A DNA stretch of 64,000 nt from Candidatus Accumulibacter cognatus. GTDB lineage: Bacteria; Pseudomonadota; Gammaproteobacteria; Burkholderiales; Rhodocyclaceae. Position 1 is the first letter of the stretch; the number at the start of each line of letters is the position of its first letter. Both the position numbers and the translations under genes were made by a program. The stretch is taken from the NCBI GenBank assembly GCA_013414765.1, contig CP058708.1:4756748-4820747 (forward strand), read 5' to 3'. Shown one piece after another: positions 27,359 through 36,380 of the stretch. The notes under the pieces were generated by a model. The model searched no databases. It had not been told where the DNA came from and saw only the letters and a program-made list of their open reading frames with translations.

Positions 27359-29194
27359 TTGAAGCCTACCGATATCGGCGCACCCGACTACTTTCATAAA
27401 GTCGTTGATTGTCAGTGGGCATGCCCGGCCCACACGCCCGTTCCCGAGTACATCCGTCTGATCGCTGCCGGTCGCTACAGCGAAGCCTACATGGTCAACT
27501 GGGTGTCGAACGTCTTCCCTGGCATCCTCGGTCGCACCTGCGACCGCCCCTGTGAACCCGCATGTCGCCGCAGCCGCGTTGAGGACGAAACGGCCGATGG
27601 GCGCGAACGCAAGGAAGCCGTCGCCATCTGCCGCCTGAAACGCGTCGCCGCCGATTACAAGCAGGATATCCGGTCGCTCTTGCCGCGACCAGCCAAGGAG
27701 AAGAACGGTCGGCGCATCGCCTGCGTCGGCGGCGGCCCGGCTTCGCTGACGGTGGCACGCGATCTCGCACCGATCGGTTACGAGGTGGTGATCTTTGACG
27801 GAGACGCCCGCCCCGGCGGCATGATGCGCACCCAGATCCCGAAATTTCGGTTGCCAGAAGCGATCATCGACGAGGAAACGGGCTACGTTCTCGGCCTCGG
27901 CGCCGATTTCCGTGCGGGCGAGTACGTCAAATCACTGAAGAACCTGCTTGCTGAAGGTTATGATGCGGTCTTCGTTGGCTCCGGAGCACCTCGCGGCCAT
28001 GACCTCGATATTCCCGGACGCAAGGCCGCAGCCAAGTACATCCATCTCGGCATCGACTGGCTGGCCAGCGTCGCTTTCGGGCATACCACCTCGATCAGCA
28101 AGCGTGTCATCGTTCTCGGCGGGGGCAACACGGCGATGGACTGCTGTCGTTCTTCGCGACGGCTCGGCGGCGAAGATGTCAAGGTCATCGTCCGCTCGGG
28201 TTTCGAGCAAATGAAGGCCAGTGCCTGGGAAAAGGAAGACGCGATGCACGAAGGCATCCCGATCCTCAACAATCTCGTCCCCAAGGCCTTTACCCACAAC
28301 AGTGGCCGCCTCACCGGCGTCACCTTCGAGAAGGTGCGAGCGGTATTCGATGAGCACGGACGGCGCAGCCTGATCCCGACTGGCGAACCCGATGCGCACT
28401 TCGAATGCGACGAGGTGCTGGTGGCTGTCGGCCAAGACAATGCTTTTCCCTGGATCGAGCGCGACATCGGCATCGAGTTCGACAAATGGGGGCTGCCCAA
28501 GCTCGACGAAAAAACGCTGCAATCGACCCTGCCGAATGTCTTCTTCGGGGGCGATGCCGCTTTCGGCCCGAAGAATATCATCTGGGCAGTCGCGCATGGC
28601 CACGAGGCGGCAGTCTCGATCGACCGCATGTTGAATGGCGAAGACCTGGCCGTTCGACCGGCCCCCAGAACCCGTCTCGTTCCGCAGAAAATGGGCATTC
28701 ACGCCTGGCGCTACGACAATGCCATTTCGGTCGACCGCCGTCTGCGCGTACCGCTGCGCGACATCAGTGCGGCACTCAAGAACATCAAGATCGAGGTCGA
28801 ACTCGGTTTTGACCCGCAACTCGCTGCCAAGGAGGCGCAGCGCTGTCTGAACTGCGATGTGCAGACGGTGTTCACGCCGAAGCTGTGCATCGAATGCGAT
28901 GCCTGCATGGACATCTGCCCGATGGACAGTATCAGCTTCACCGCCAACGGCGAGGAGAACGAGCTGCGCCCGCGGCTGCGCGCCCCGGCACTCAACCCGA
29001 GCCAGGATCTGTACGTCTCGGAAACGCTGAAGACCGGACGGGTGATGGTCAAGGATGAGGATGTCTGCCTGCACTGCGGCCTTTGCGCCGAGCGCTGCCC
29101 GACTGGCGCATGGGACATGCAGAAGTTTCTGCTCGAGATGACACACGCGGGCGCCGGCTGTCGCAGTGCCGGTACGCAGACAGCAAGCGCTTAA
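27359..29194 (+). CDS. GltD-like FAD/NAD(P) oxidoreductase with C-terminal 2x[4Fe-4S] ferredoxin domain
   Basis: A 611-residue flavoprotein. The N-terminal Fer4_20 domain has CQWACPAHTPVPEYI and CDRPCEPACRRS. The FAD site GGGPASLTVARDLAPIGYEV and the NAD(P) site VIVLGGGNTAMDCCRSSRRL follow, then GGDAAFGPKNI. The C-terminal part adds two ferredoxin motifs, CIECDACMDICP and CLHCGLCAERCP. It would pass electrons between NAD(P)H and the oxidoreductase encoded by the next two genes, taking the place of a free ferredoxin. The likely start is TTG at 27359, with AAAGGA ten bases upstream. The gene ends nine bases before the alpha subunit. The electron-path assignment is inferred from context. Confidence 0.85.
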   Translation: MKPTDIGAPDYFHKVVDCQWACPAHTPVPEYIRLIAAGRYSEAYMVNWVSNVFPGILGRTCDRPCEPACRRSRVEDETADGRERKEAVAICRLKRVAADYKQDIRSLLPRPAKEKNGRRIACVGGGPASLTVARDLAPIGYEVVIFDGDARPGGMMRTQIPKFRLPEAIIDEETGYVLGLGADFRAGEYVKSLKNLLAEGYDAVFVGSGAPRGHDLDIPGRKAAAKYIHLGIDWLASVAFGHTTSISKRVIVLGGGNTAMDCCRSSRRLGGEDVKVIVRSGFEQMKASAWEKEDAMHEGIPILNNLVPKAFTHNSGRLTGVTFEKVRAVFDEHGRRSLIPTGEPDAHFECDEVLVAVGQDNAFPWIERDIGIEFDKWGLPKLDEKTLQSTLPNVFFGGDAAFGPKNIIWAVAHGHEAAVSIDRMLNGEDLAVRPAPRTRLVPQKMGIHAWRYDNAISVDRRLRVPLRDISAALKNIKIEVELGFDPQLAAKEAQRCLNCDVQTVFTPKLCIECDACMDICPMDSISFTANGEENELRPRLRAPALNPSQDLYVSETLKTGRVMVKDEDVCLHCGLCAERCPTGAWDMQKFLLEMTHAGAGCRSAGTQTASA

Positions 29195-29203
29195 GGAACG
29201 AGA

Positions 29204-31042
29204 ATGCAGAAGATCGAAGCAGTCAATGATTTCGTGGTCAAGTTCGCCAACATCAACGGCTCGGGATCGGCATCGGCGAACGAGCTCTTCGCCCGCGCCA
29301 TCCTGCGCATGGGCGTACCGGTCTCGCCTCGCAACATCTTTCCTTCGAACATCCAGGGGCTGCCGACCTGGTTCGAAGTACGCGTCACCGAGCAAGGCTA
29401 TCTCGGTCGCCGCGGCGGCGTGGACATGATGGTGGCCATGAATCCGCAGACCTGGGACCAGGATGTCCGGGAAATCGACCCCGGCGGCTACCTCTTCTAC
29501 GACAGCTCGAAACCGCTGCCGCGCGCGAAGTTCCGCGACGACATCCACGTCCTGGGCATGCCGCTCACCGAGATCTGCAATCAGGCCTACAGTGACGCAC
29601 GCGAACGCCAGTTGTTCAAAAACATCCTCTACGTCGGCGCACTGACCACCCTGCTCGACATCGACCCGGCCGAAATCGAGAAGCTCTTCGGCGAACAGTA
29701 CAAGGGCAAGGAGAAATTGCTCGAATCCAATGTCCAAGCGCTCAAACTCGGCATGGACTACGCACGCTCCAGCCTCAAGCCGATCGCGCTCAAGGTCGAA
29801 CGCCGCGACGGTGTCGGCAACCGCATCTTCGTCGATGGCAACAGTGCCGCCGCACTCGGCTGCATCTATGGCGGTGCGACGGTCTGTGCGTGGTATCCGA
29901 TCACTCCTTCGTCTTCAGTCGCCGAAGCATTTCAACGCTACGCGCAGAAGCTCCGCATCGACCCGGAAACCGGTGCGCATCGCTACTCGATCGTGCAGGC
30001 CGAAGACGAGCTGGCATCGATCGGCATGGTCATTGGCGCCGGCTGGAACGGCGCACGCTCATTCACCGCCACTTCCGGTCCCGGCATCTCGCTGATGAGC
30101 GAGTTCATCGGACTGGCCTATTTCGCCGAGATCCCGGCAGTATTGATCAACGTGCAGCGCGGGGGCCCATCCACCGGCATGCCGACACGCACCCAGCAGG
30201 CCGACATCCTGGCCTGCGCTTATGCTTCGCACGGCGATACCAGGCATGTCCTGCTGTTTCCCGAGGACCCTTATGAATGCTTCGAGATGTCGGCGCAGGC
30301 ACTCGACCTCGCCGAGCGCCTGCAGACACCGGTCTTCGTCATGACCGACCTCGACATTGGCATGAACCAGCGGCTTTGCAAACCATTCGCCTGGGACGAT
30401 AGCAAAGAATACGATCGAGGCAAGGTGATGACCCGCGAGGCGCTTGACGCCGGTACTGATTTCGGTCGCTACCTCGACGTCGACGGCGACGGCATTCCCT
30501 ACCGCACCTATCCCGGAACACACCCGACCAAGGGTGGTTACTTCACCCGCGGCACCACCAAGAACGCCTACGCCGGCTACTCCGAAGCCGGTGCTGACTA
30601 CATCTACAACATGCAGCGGCTACGCCAGAAATTCGAGACTGCCAAGTCGCTGCTGCCGCTGCCGGTGCTCTGCGCCGCCAAGTACCCGGCGCGCTTTGCC
30701 GCCCTCTTCTACGGTTCGACCGGTCCGGCCATGCAGGAAGCACTCGACGCTCTCGCCGAGCAGGGTATCTACATCAACGCCCTGCGCATCCGCGCCTTCC
30801 CGTTCCAGAACGAGATTGCCGATTTCATCGCCTCGCACTCCAAGGTGTTCGTCTTCGAACAGAACTTCGACGGGCAACTGGCGACGCTGCTGGTCAACGA
30901 GGCCGGCGTCAACCCGGCCAACCTGATTTCGGTACTGCACTACGACGGCACGCCGATTACCGCTCGCTTCATCACCCAGGAGATCGCTGAGCGCGTTTCG
31001 CGCCTGAACGTGCGCCCGCTCCGACACGACATGGTGGCCTGA
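29204..31042 (+). CDS. korA: 2-oxoacid:acceptor oxidoreductase, fused gamma-alpha subunit
   Basis: A 612-residue protein with the gamma domain first (FANINGSGSASANELFARAI, about residues 1-190) and the alpha pyrimidine-binding domain next (WYPITPSSSVAEAFQRYA, then QAEDELASIGMVIGAGWNGA and TSGPGISLMSEFIGLAYFAE). With the beta subunit it forms a thiamine-diphosphate enzyme that interconverts a 2-oxoacid plus CoA with an acyl-CoA, CO2 and reduced carrier. The fusion order and RGGPSTGMPTRTQQADI favour the 2-oxoglutarate (KorA) class, but pyruvate or branched oxoacids are possible. It begins nine bases after the flavoprotein and one base before the beta gene. Confidence 0.85.
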   Translation: MQKIEAVNDFVVKFANINGSGSASANELFARAILRMGVPVSPRNIFPSNIQGLPTWFEVRVTEQGYLGRRGGVDMMVAMNPQTWDQDVREIDPGGYLFYDSSKPLPRAKFRDDIHVLGMPLTEICNQAYSDARERQLFKNILYVGALTTLLDIDPAEIEKLFGEQYKGKEKLLESNVQALKLGMDYARSSLKPIALKVERRDGVGNRIFVDGNSAAALGCIYGGATVCAWYPITPSSSVAEAFQRYAQKLRIDPETGAHRYSIVQAEDELASIGMVIGAGWNGARSFTATSGPGISLMSEFIGLAYFAEIPAVLINVQRGGPSTGMPTRTQQADILACAYASHGDTRHVLLFPEDPYECFEMSAQALDLAERLQTPVFVMTDLDIGMNQRLCKPFAWDDSKEYDRGKVMTREALDAGTDFGRYLDVDGDGIPYRTYPGTHPTKGGYFTRGTTKNAYAGYSEAGADYIYNMQRLRQKFETAKSLLPLPVLCAAKYPARFAALFYGSTGPAMQEALDALAEQGIYINALRIRAFPFQNEIADFIASHSKVFVFEQNFDGQLATLLVNEAGVNPANLISVLHYDGTPITARFITQEIAERVSRLNVRPLRHDMVA

Positions 31043-31043
31043 G

Positions 31044-32099
31044 ATGACCTACCTCGCCAAACCCAAGCTGCACCACCCCTCGCTCGCCAAGAACCGTGTC
31101 GGCTACACCCGCCGCGACTACGAGGGCCGGATTTCGACGCTTTGCGCCGGTTGCGGCCACGACTCGATCTCGGCCGCCATCATCCAGGCCTGCTGGGAAC
31201 TCGACATCGAGCCGCACCGCGTCGCCAAGCTCTCGGGAATCGGTTGCTCGTCGAAGACGCCTGATTACTTCCTGGGCAACTCGCACGGTTTCAACACCGT
31301 GCATGGACGCATGCCCTCGGTGCTAACCGGCGCCTATCTAGCCAACCGAGAACTGATCTACCTGGGTGTCTCGGGTGACGGCGACTCTGCATCGATCGGC
31401 CTCGGTCAGTTCGCGCACGTCATGCGCCGGGGCGTCAACATGACTTACCTGGTCGAGAACAACGGGGTATACGGACTCACCAAGGGCCAGTTCTCGGCAA
31501 CCGCCGACAAGGGCTCGAAGTCCAAGAAGGGGCAGACCAACAACGACGCGCCGATCGACCTGGTCACGCTCGCCCTGGTCATGGGGGCGACCTTCGTCGC
31601 GCGCGGCTTCTCCGGCGACAAGACCCAGCTGGTGCCGCTGATCCGCGCTGCGATGGCCCACCAGGGTGCGGCGGTGATCGACATCCTCTCGCCGTGCATC
31701 GCCTTCAACAACCATGGTGGTAGCACCAAGAGCTACGACTACGTACGCGAGCACAACGAGGCGGTCAATCGCCTGGACTTCTTCCCGCAGCGCGAGGAAA
31801 TCACCGCCGAGTACGGCGCCGGCGAAGTGACCGAGGTACGCCAGCACGACGGTTCGGTGGTCCGCCTGCGCAAGCTGCACACCGACTACGATGCCAGCGA
31901 CCGGATCCGGGCGATGAGCTACGTTCAGGAACACGCCGCACGTGGCGAGCTGATCACTGGCCTGCTCTACCTCGACAGCAACGCCTGTGACCTGCACCAG
32001 GAACTCGATACCGTCCTGTTGCCCCTGAATACTCTCGGCGCTGCAGAGCTGTGCCCAGGGTCGGCAGTGCTGGAAAAGATCAACGCCTCGCTACGCTGA
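31044..32099 (+). CDS. korB: 2-oxoacid:acceptor oxidoreductase, beta subunit
   Basis: A 351-residue thiamine-diphosphate-binding subunit. Features are STLCAGCGHDSISAAIIQAC near the N-terminus, LSGIGCSSKTPDYF, and the cofactor motif GDGDSASIGLGQFAHVMRRG with the Mg ligands, followed by VENNGVYGLTKGQFSAT. The C-terminal extension after about residue 290 is typical of the KorB group. It completes the operon with the flavoprotein and the gamma-alpha subunit. In an organism living through anaerobic/aerobic shifts this enzyme would let the TCA branch run with low-potential electrons. The oxoacid is inferred. Confidence 0.87.
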   Translation: MTYLAKPKLHHPSLAKNRVGYTRRDYEGRISTLCAGCGHDSISAAIIQACWELDIEPHRVAKLSGIGCSSKTPDYFLGNSHGFNTVHGRMPSVLTGAYLANRELIYLGVSGDGDSASIGLGQFAHVMRRGVNMTYLVENNGVYGLTKGQFSATADKGSKSKKGQTNNDAPIDLVTLALVMGATFVARGFSGDKTQLVPLIRAAMAHQGAAVIDILSPCIAFNNHGGSTKSYDYVREHNEAVNRLDFFPQREEITAEYGAGEVTEVRQHDGSVVRLRKLHTDYDASDRIRAMSYVQEHAARGELITGLLYLDSNACDLHQELDTVLLPLNTLGAAELCPGSAVLEKINASLR

Positions 32100-32239
32100 G
32101 GCATCAATCAGCTCATGGGCACGACCCGCATGCGTGCCACCACGGCCGGGTATTGGCAAGTCAGTGGATGAGGCGGGCGAACGAAGGGAACGGCAAATCG
32201 GTGACTTCGCGGGCAGGTTCGCCCTCAGACCGCGCGCGC

Positions 32240-32671
32240 TCAGTCATCTATTTCTTCGACACTGACGTTCCCCTTGCCCGAGCGTTGGATGCGGTACTTG
32301 GTGCCGTCCTTGCCTGTCCACCTGGTTGCCGAAGGGGGTACCTTCACCCCGTCGATCGTCACATTGCCATTGACCACGCTGATACCACTGGCATCATCAT
32401 CGCCCTTGCGGGTAGTGACGGTAGTGCCTGGTGAATGCGTGATCGATGACGAACTCTGGCCGGGATTCACATACACGGCATTGCCTTTGGTATGGGTGGA
32501 AGTCTTGCCGGTATTGACGTTGGTGCCATTGCCGGTGTTTACGCTCACCCCGCCGGTGCCGCCGGTTTTCACATCGACTCCACCCGGACCTCCCACCGAA
32601 ACCGAGACCTGCGCCGTCGCGGATGCCGTGGCGAGGATGAGCAAGGTGGCCATGAATGATGTCTCTTTCAT
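32240..32671 (-). CDS. small secreted Gly/Thr/Asn-rich protein
   Basis: A 143-residue product with a short signal peptide (ATLLILATASATAQ) and then low-complexity sequence: VSVSVGGPGGVDVKTGGTGG, then NTGNGTNVNTGKTSTHTKG. The last 50 residues (GNVTIDGVKVPPSATRWTGK and on to VSVEEIDD) look more ordered and beta-rich. No family recognised. It would be exported to the periplasm or beyond. The start could also be the ATG at 32653. It lies 140 bases past korB, on the opposite strand. Confidence 0.6.
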   Translation of the reverse strand: MKETSFMATLLILATASATAQVSVSVGGPGGVDVKTGGTGGVSVNTGNGTNVNTGKTSTHTKGNAVYVNPGQSSSSITHSPGTTVTTRKGDDDASGISVVNGNVTIDGVKVPPSATRWTGKDGTKYRIQRSGKGNVSVEEIDD

Positions 32672-32824
32672 TCGAATATCTCACTGTTCAGAAATGGCCT
32701 GGTGATGAAGGACAGGAGGTCCGACATTCCGTTGGCCCCGATGCCAGTATCCAGGATCTTGATATGCGCAGTCAATCGGGAGATCCTGCCACTCGCCACG
32801 CGGGTAGTACGCGAGAAACCGTAG

Positions 32825-32852
32825 GGCGGAAGCCCCTCAGGGGCGTTCCGCC
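32825..32852. terminator. strong hairpin, possible terminator
   Basis: GGCGGAAGCCCC and GGGGCGTTCCGCC form a stem with a TCA loop and one bulged base. It lies between two reverse-strand genes, the PEP-CTERM gene ending at 32951 and the secreted-protein gene starting at 32671. No long T-run follows on the reverse strand, so the terminator reading is tentative. Confidence 0.45.
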
Positions 32853-32950
32853 AATCCCCCGTTTTCAGCAATCTGACCAGTATTGCGTTGCCTGTCCAAC
32901 CTCATCGGCGGCCGTTGGCTTGCCACACAGGCGGTCGCCTTCGACAGGTT

Positions 32951-33991
32951 TTATTTCGCCAGTCTCGCCAGTCTCGTTTCCTGGCAGCGAGATCCGCTTC
33001 GTATCAGCGTCAGGCCAGCCAGCGCCAGACCAAAGAGCAACACGCTGGCCGGTTCCGGCAGGGCCGGCGGCAATTTGGTAAAACCGCGCAGCACGACCAC
33101 ACGGTCTTCGGCAGTTCCGAAGGTGGAGAAAAGGAAGTCGCCAGTCAAGGGATCGATGGCAGCACCTTCCGCTCCGACCAGCCCAATAACCAACTCACGT
33201 CTCGTCGCGACCAGCGGGTTGCCCTCACTATCGAGGTCGTACGCAACCACGTTGCCATCTGAGAATTCCGAAACCAGCATCGCGTTGGCGAGAAAGCCCG
33301 GATTGCCCGCCTTGATATAGACGAAGCCCTCCGGCCCACCCGGCAGGTTATCCATGGCCAGTGTCGACGAGTCGAGGTCGACCTGGGTGACGCTGGTGAT
33401 GTCAAAGGTCCCGCTGCCATCCGGGGCATAGGCTGCCGTGTAGAATTCACCGCCCCCCCATGAAACCAGTTTCATCTGCGACGCGCCGCCGAAACCTCCA
33501 GGAACGAAATTGAGTGCGGCATGGGAACCGGCAACACCGAGCGGAGCGAGGTCGATCACCTTGTCCTCGCCAGTGCTACCTGGTTTGGTTTGCCCGAGCT
33601 TGTTTTCCGGCCACTGTGAAGTAAACAGTACGCCACCTGGACCATACACCACGCCACCATCGTTGAAGGCGCCAACCGTGCCGACGGCTGTGGCGCTGCC
33701 AGAAAAGCCGGTAATGTGCATGTCGGCACCACGCACGACGCTGATCGAATACAGCAAGCCCGCAGCCGTGTTGGCGTTGCCACCAATCAGGATGGTGCTC
33801 GGGTCTCCTGCCTTGAAAGTGAGTCCGCCATAAGGAAAGGGAAGTGACGAAACTGGGCCAAGATCGGCAAGCACATAGTCGGCGGCGAACGGCGCGCTGA
33901 CGGTCTGCGCCTGTGCAGCCTGAGTGAACAAGGCGAATGCCGAGCATGCCAGGGCAATACCCGCGACATTAGAGAGAATTCTTGATTTCAT
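32951..33991 (-). CDS. PEP-CTERM sorting-signal surface protein
   Basis: A 346-residue exported protein: signal peptide about residues 1-28 (SNVAGIALACSAFALFTQAA), a beta-rich central part with repeated Gly/Asp-rich turns (GNANTAAGLLY, DGSGTFDITSVTQVDLDSS), and the C-terminal PEP-CTERM signal PEPASVLLFGLALAGLTLI followed by an Arg-containing tail. Such proteins are processed by an exosortase and displayed or released with exopolysaccharide in floc- and biofilm-forming bacteria. The tail after the hydrophobic stretch is longer than usual (about 17 residues). A sigma-54-like site lies about 145 bases upstream. The central domain is not recognised. Confidence 0.85.
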   Translation of the reverse strand: MKSRILSNVAGIALACSAFALFTQAAQAQTVSAPFAADYVLADLGPVSSLPFPYGGLTFKAGDPSTILIGGNANTAAGLLYSISVVRGADMHITGFSGSATAVGTVGAFNDGGVVYGPGGVLFTSQWPENKLGQTKPGSTGEDKVIDLAPLGVAGSHAALNFVPGGFGGASQMKLVSWGGGEFYTAAYAPDGSGTFDITSVTQVDLDSSTLAMDNLPGGPEGFVYIKAGNPGFLANAMLVSEFSDGNVVAYDLDSEGNPLVATRRELVIGLVGAEGAAIDPLTGDFLFSTFGTAEDRVVVLRGFTKLPPALPEPASVLLFGLALAGLTLIRSGSRCQETRLARLAK

Positions 33992-34134
33992 GTCATGGTC
34001 TCCAGTGGGTGGGGTCGAAGTAGAGGCATGATGTGTTTACGGCCATGCCGCCACCACAGTGGGCAAATCCGACTATGCCGCATTGGCTGGCCAAACACAC
34101 GGCGACGTGCAGCAAGCAGCCCAAAAACCACTAA

Positions 34135-34149
34135 GCAATATATATGCCT
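34135..34149 (-). promoter_or_regulatory. sigma-54-like promoter upstream of the PEP-CTERM gene
   Basis: On the reverse strand the sequence reads AGGCATATATATTGC: GG and GC are ten bases apart as in the -24/-12 pattern GGCAC-N5-TTGC. Transcription would run toward the PEP-CTERM gene, with a leader of about 130 bases. Sigma-54 control through PrsK/PrsR is known for PEP-CTERM genes in some floc-formers. Confidence 0.45.
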
Positions 34150-34660
34150 TCAAACCATGTACTGCCTAAACAATGACTTGGAAAATCACTCCCAGTTTTT
34201 CCGCTAGTACCTGTAAGATTTACCGACACTGGCCGGAGGAACCGGAGCCTGCCCAGCAAGGGCAGTTCCGCCACCCTACCGTCGCAACGATACCCCTCCT
34301 TGCTCATGATTATCATGATTATCGACCAGTGATTGATTACCCTGTGGACCAACACTGTCATTCGTGGCCGTATGGAAACCAGGAGTGGACCGGACTTCGT
34401 CACTACAGATATACTTTTCCGTGCGGTGCTTGGTGGCTTGCTGACGCCGGGGGCAAGCCACCTGTGCAAAACAGCTGGTATAGCCCTTCACCCGTTCCCC
34501 CTAACGGTCATGGCGATTTCAGACACCCCGGATCATGAAGGCCTTGACCGTTTTCCTCACCCCCCGACGCCCCTCCCAAGTGCTGGAGAGGAAAGACTCG
34601 TGAGTTGCTGAAGCAACTTCCGCAGAAGAAACGAAATCTCTCACCAACCAGGAGCGAAAT
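34150..34660. other. 511-bp stretch without a gene
   Basis: Composition drops in GC between about 34130 and 34400. Open frames here encode unpatterned sequence and lack ribosome sites. A C-rich/G-rich stretch around 34556-34600 could fold. The region lies between the promoter of the PEP-CTERM gene and the start of the HAMP protein gene and presumably carries the latter's promoter. Confidence 0.5.
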
Positions 34661-36376
34661 ATGGAAAAGGTTTGGAGTAAATTCCGGATCGGCGAGAAAA
34701 TCGGGCTCGGCTTCGCCGTCGTCGGCCTGTTGTTCGCCGGCGTCGTCTGGCATTACCACCAGACCCTGAAGTCGGTACTCGATGACTATCAGCAACTCCA
34801 CAGCGTCTTCGAAGTCCGCAAATCGCTGGCTCTCGAAATCGAAATCGAGATGGCGGCCGCACGCGATGCAGAGAAAGACTTCCTGATCCAGCGCCAGGAG
34901 CACTTCGCCGAAGAGGTCGATCAGCATCTGCAGGTCATGCGCGCCAAGGTGACAGCACTGGCAGCTGTCGATCAACACTCCCGGCAGACAGCCGAACAAC
35001 TCCAGAGGCTACTGACCACCTATCAGGAGAGTTTCCGCACCGTCGCCGAGGCTTGGCGAAGCATCGGGCTGGATGAAAACTCCGGCATTCAGGGCGCTTT
35101 CCGCCAGAAGGTCCATCGCCTGCAGGAATTGTCCGCACAGTATTACGTCGACCCACTGTATACCATTCTGCTGCAAATTCGTCGCAGCGAAAAAGACCTG
35201 GCCTTGCGCAAGGATCCGGCTTACCGGGATCGGGTTCGAAAACTGATCCAGGAGTTTCGCCAACTCGTTCAGGGCTCAGGACTGCAGGCAACGGTGAAAC
35301 AAAAACTGCTGTCCGAGCTGCTCGTCTACGCCAGAACCTTCGAACCCTATGCCGACACCGCACTCAAGTCCGCTGAGGTCGGTGGTGGCATGGGACCATT
35401 CCGGGATGCGGCACATCGTATTGAGGCGATTCTCAAGGCCCATCACGTCCCTCATCTGGAAACCAACATCTACAAGCTCCGACGGCATGAGAAAGATTTT
35501 CTGCTTCGGGGCGATGAGGCCTACGCCACGATGTTGGTGGAAATGGCCAGGACGATCCGCTCCCAAATCGCGGCATCGCCACTTTCCGAAACCGACAAGA
35601 CGCTTCTCGCCAGCCTGTTGCTCGATTACCAGCAGGGTTTCCTGCTGCTGGTAGCACAGCGCGCCAGCATCGTGACGCTGACCAGGGAGGTGGACGCTGC
35701 CGCCAGGCAGATCGCTCCGCTGATCACGGCCAACGTCGATCAGGCCAACCAGATGATGGCCGCCCGTGTCGAAGCCATCGCCGACTCCTCGCGAGCCAGC
35801 GTCCACCTGGGTCTGATCGCGATGTACGGCGCGCTTGCCCTCGCACTGATCTTCGTGATCACCCTGACCTCGCGCATCGTTCACAAGGTTCGGCAAATGG
35901 CCGGCCTGCTCGACGACCTCGCCTATGGTGCGCCGACCGCGCGCGTCCCGGCAGTGCCCGGCGGACGAGACGAAATCAACGCCATGGCGGAATCACTGAA
36001 CGCGCTGCTTGAACACCGGGCCAACTTCCTCGATTGTTGGAAGACGTCGATGAACGAGATGATTGCCCAACGCGAGCTCGAGCTCGCCCATAGCGAAGCA
36101 GCGCGAGATGAACTGCTCACCGAACTGCGCGCCGCCAGCATCGCCAAGGTACAGCAACTCAACGCGATCCGTGGACGCCTGCTGCTTCATGCCAAACACA
36201 TTGTCGAAATCCATCAGCGGCTGCGCTCGGCCCCCGGCGATGTCACGACGGATGACGTACAGTCCCTCGAACACGCGGCTCAGGGCATGGTGACGCTGCT
36301 CGAAGTCCTGGCAGTTGATAACGGAACCTCTCCCGAGAGAGCAGCCGGGGCCGCCGATCAGACAGTTTCCGCCTAA
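34661..36376 (+). CDS. HAMP membrane sensor with three EKD-type helical repeats and no output domain
   Basis: A 571-residue inner-membrane protein. Membrane helix 1 is at about 12-31, a long periplasmic helical region spans about 35-380, helix 2 is at about 382-405, a HAMP domain follows to about 455, and a coiled coil runs to about 530. The periplasmic part carries three spaced motifs EKDFLIQ (71), [12 protein letters not shown] (177) and [12 protein letters not shown] (277), like the helical bimodular (HBM) sensor domain of some chemoreceptors. Yet there is no methyl-accepting signalling hairpin, histidine kinase, GGDEF or EAL domain after the HAMP. It may act through a partner protein. The stop lies four bases before the mutS start. 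Confidence 0.75.
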   Translation: MEKVWSKFRIGEKIGLGFAVVGLLFAGVVWHYHQTLKSVLDDYQQLHSVFEVRKSLALEIEIEMAAARDAEKDFLIQRQEHFAEEVDQHLQVMRAKVTALAAVDQHSRQTAEQLQRLLTTYQESFRTVAEAWRSIGLDENSGIQGAFRQKVHRLQELSAQYYVDPLYTILLQIRRSEKDLALRKDPAYRDRVRKLIQEFRQLVQGSGLQATVKQKLLSELLVYARTFEPYADTALKSAEVGGGMGPFRDAAHRIEAILKAHHVPHLETNIYKLRRHEKDFLLRGDEAYATMLVEMARTIRSQIAASPLSETDKTLLASLLLDYQQGFLLLVAQRASIVTLTREVDAAARQIAPLITANVDQANQMMAARVEAIADSSRASVHLGLIAMYGALALALIFVITLTSRIVHKVRQMAGLLDDLAYGAPTARVPAVPGGRDEINAMAESLNALLEHRANFLDCWKTSMNEMIAQRELELAHSEAARDELLTELRAASIAKVQQLNAIRGRLLLHAKHIVEIHQRLRSAPGDVTTDDVQSLEHAAQGMVTLLEVLAVDNGTSPERAAGAADQTVSA

Positions 36377-36380
36377 CTCC

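Noticed and set aside
27932-29737. A 601-codon reverse frame opposite the flavoprotein gene
   Set aside because: No motif, and it covers conserved Fe-S and FAD sites on the forward strand.
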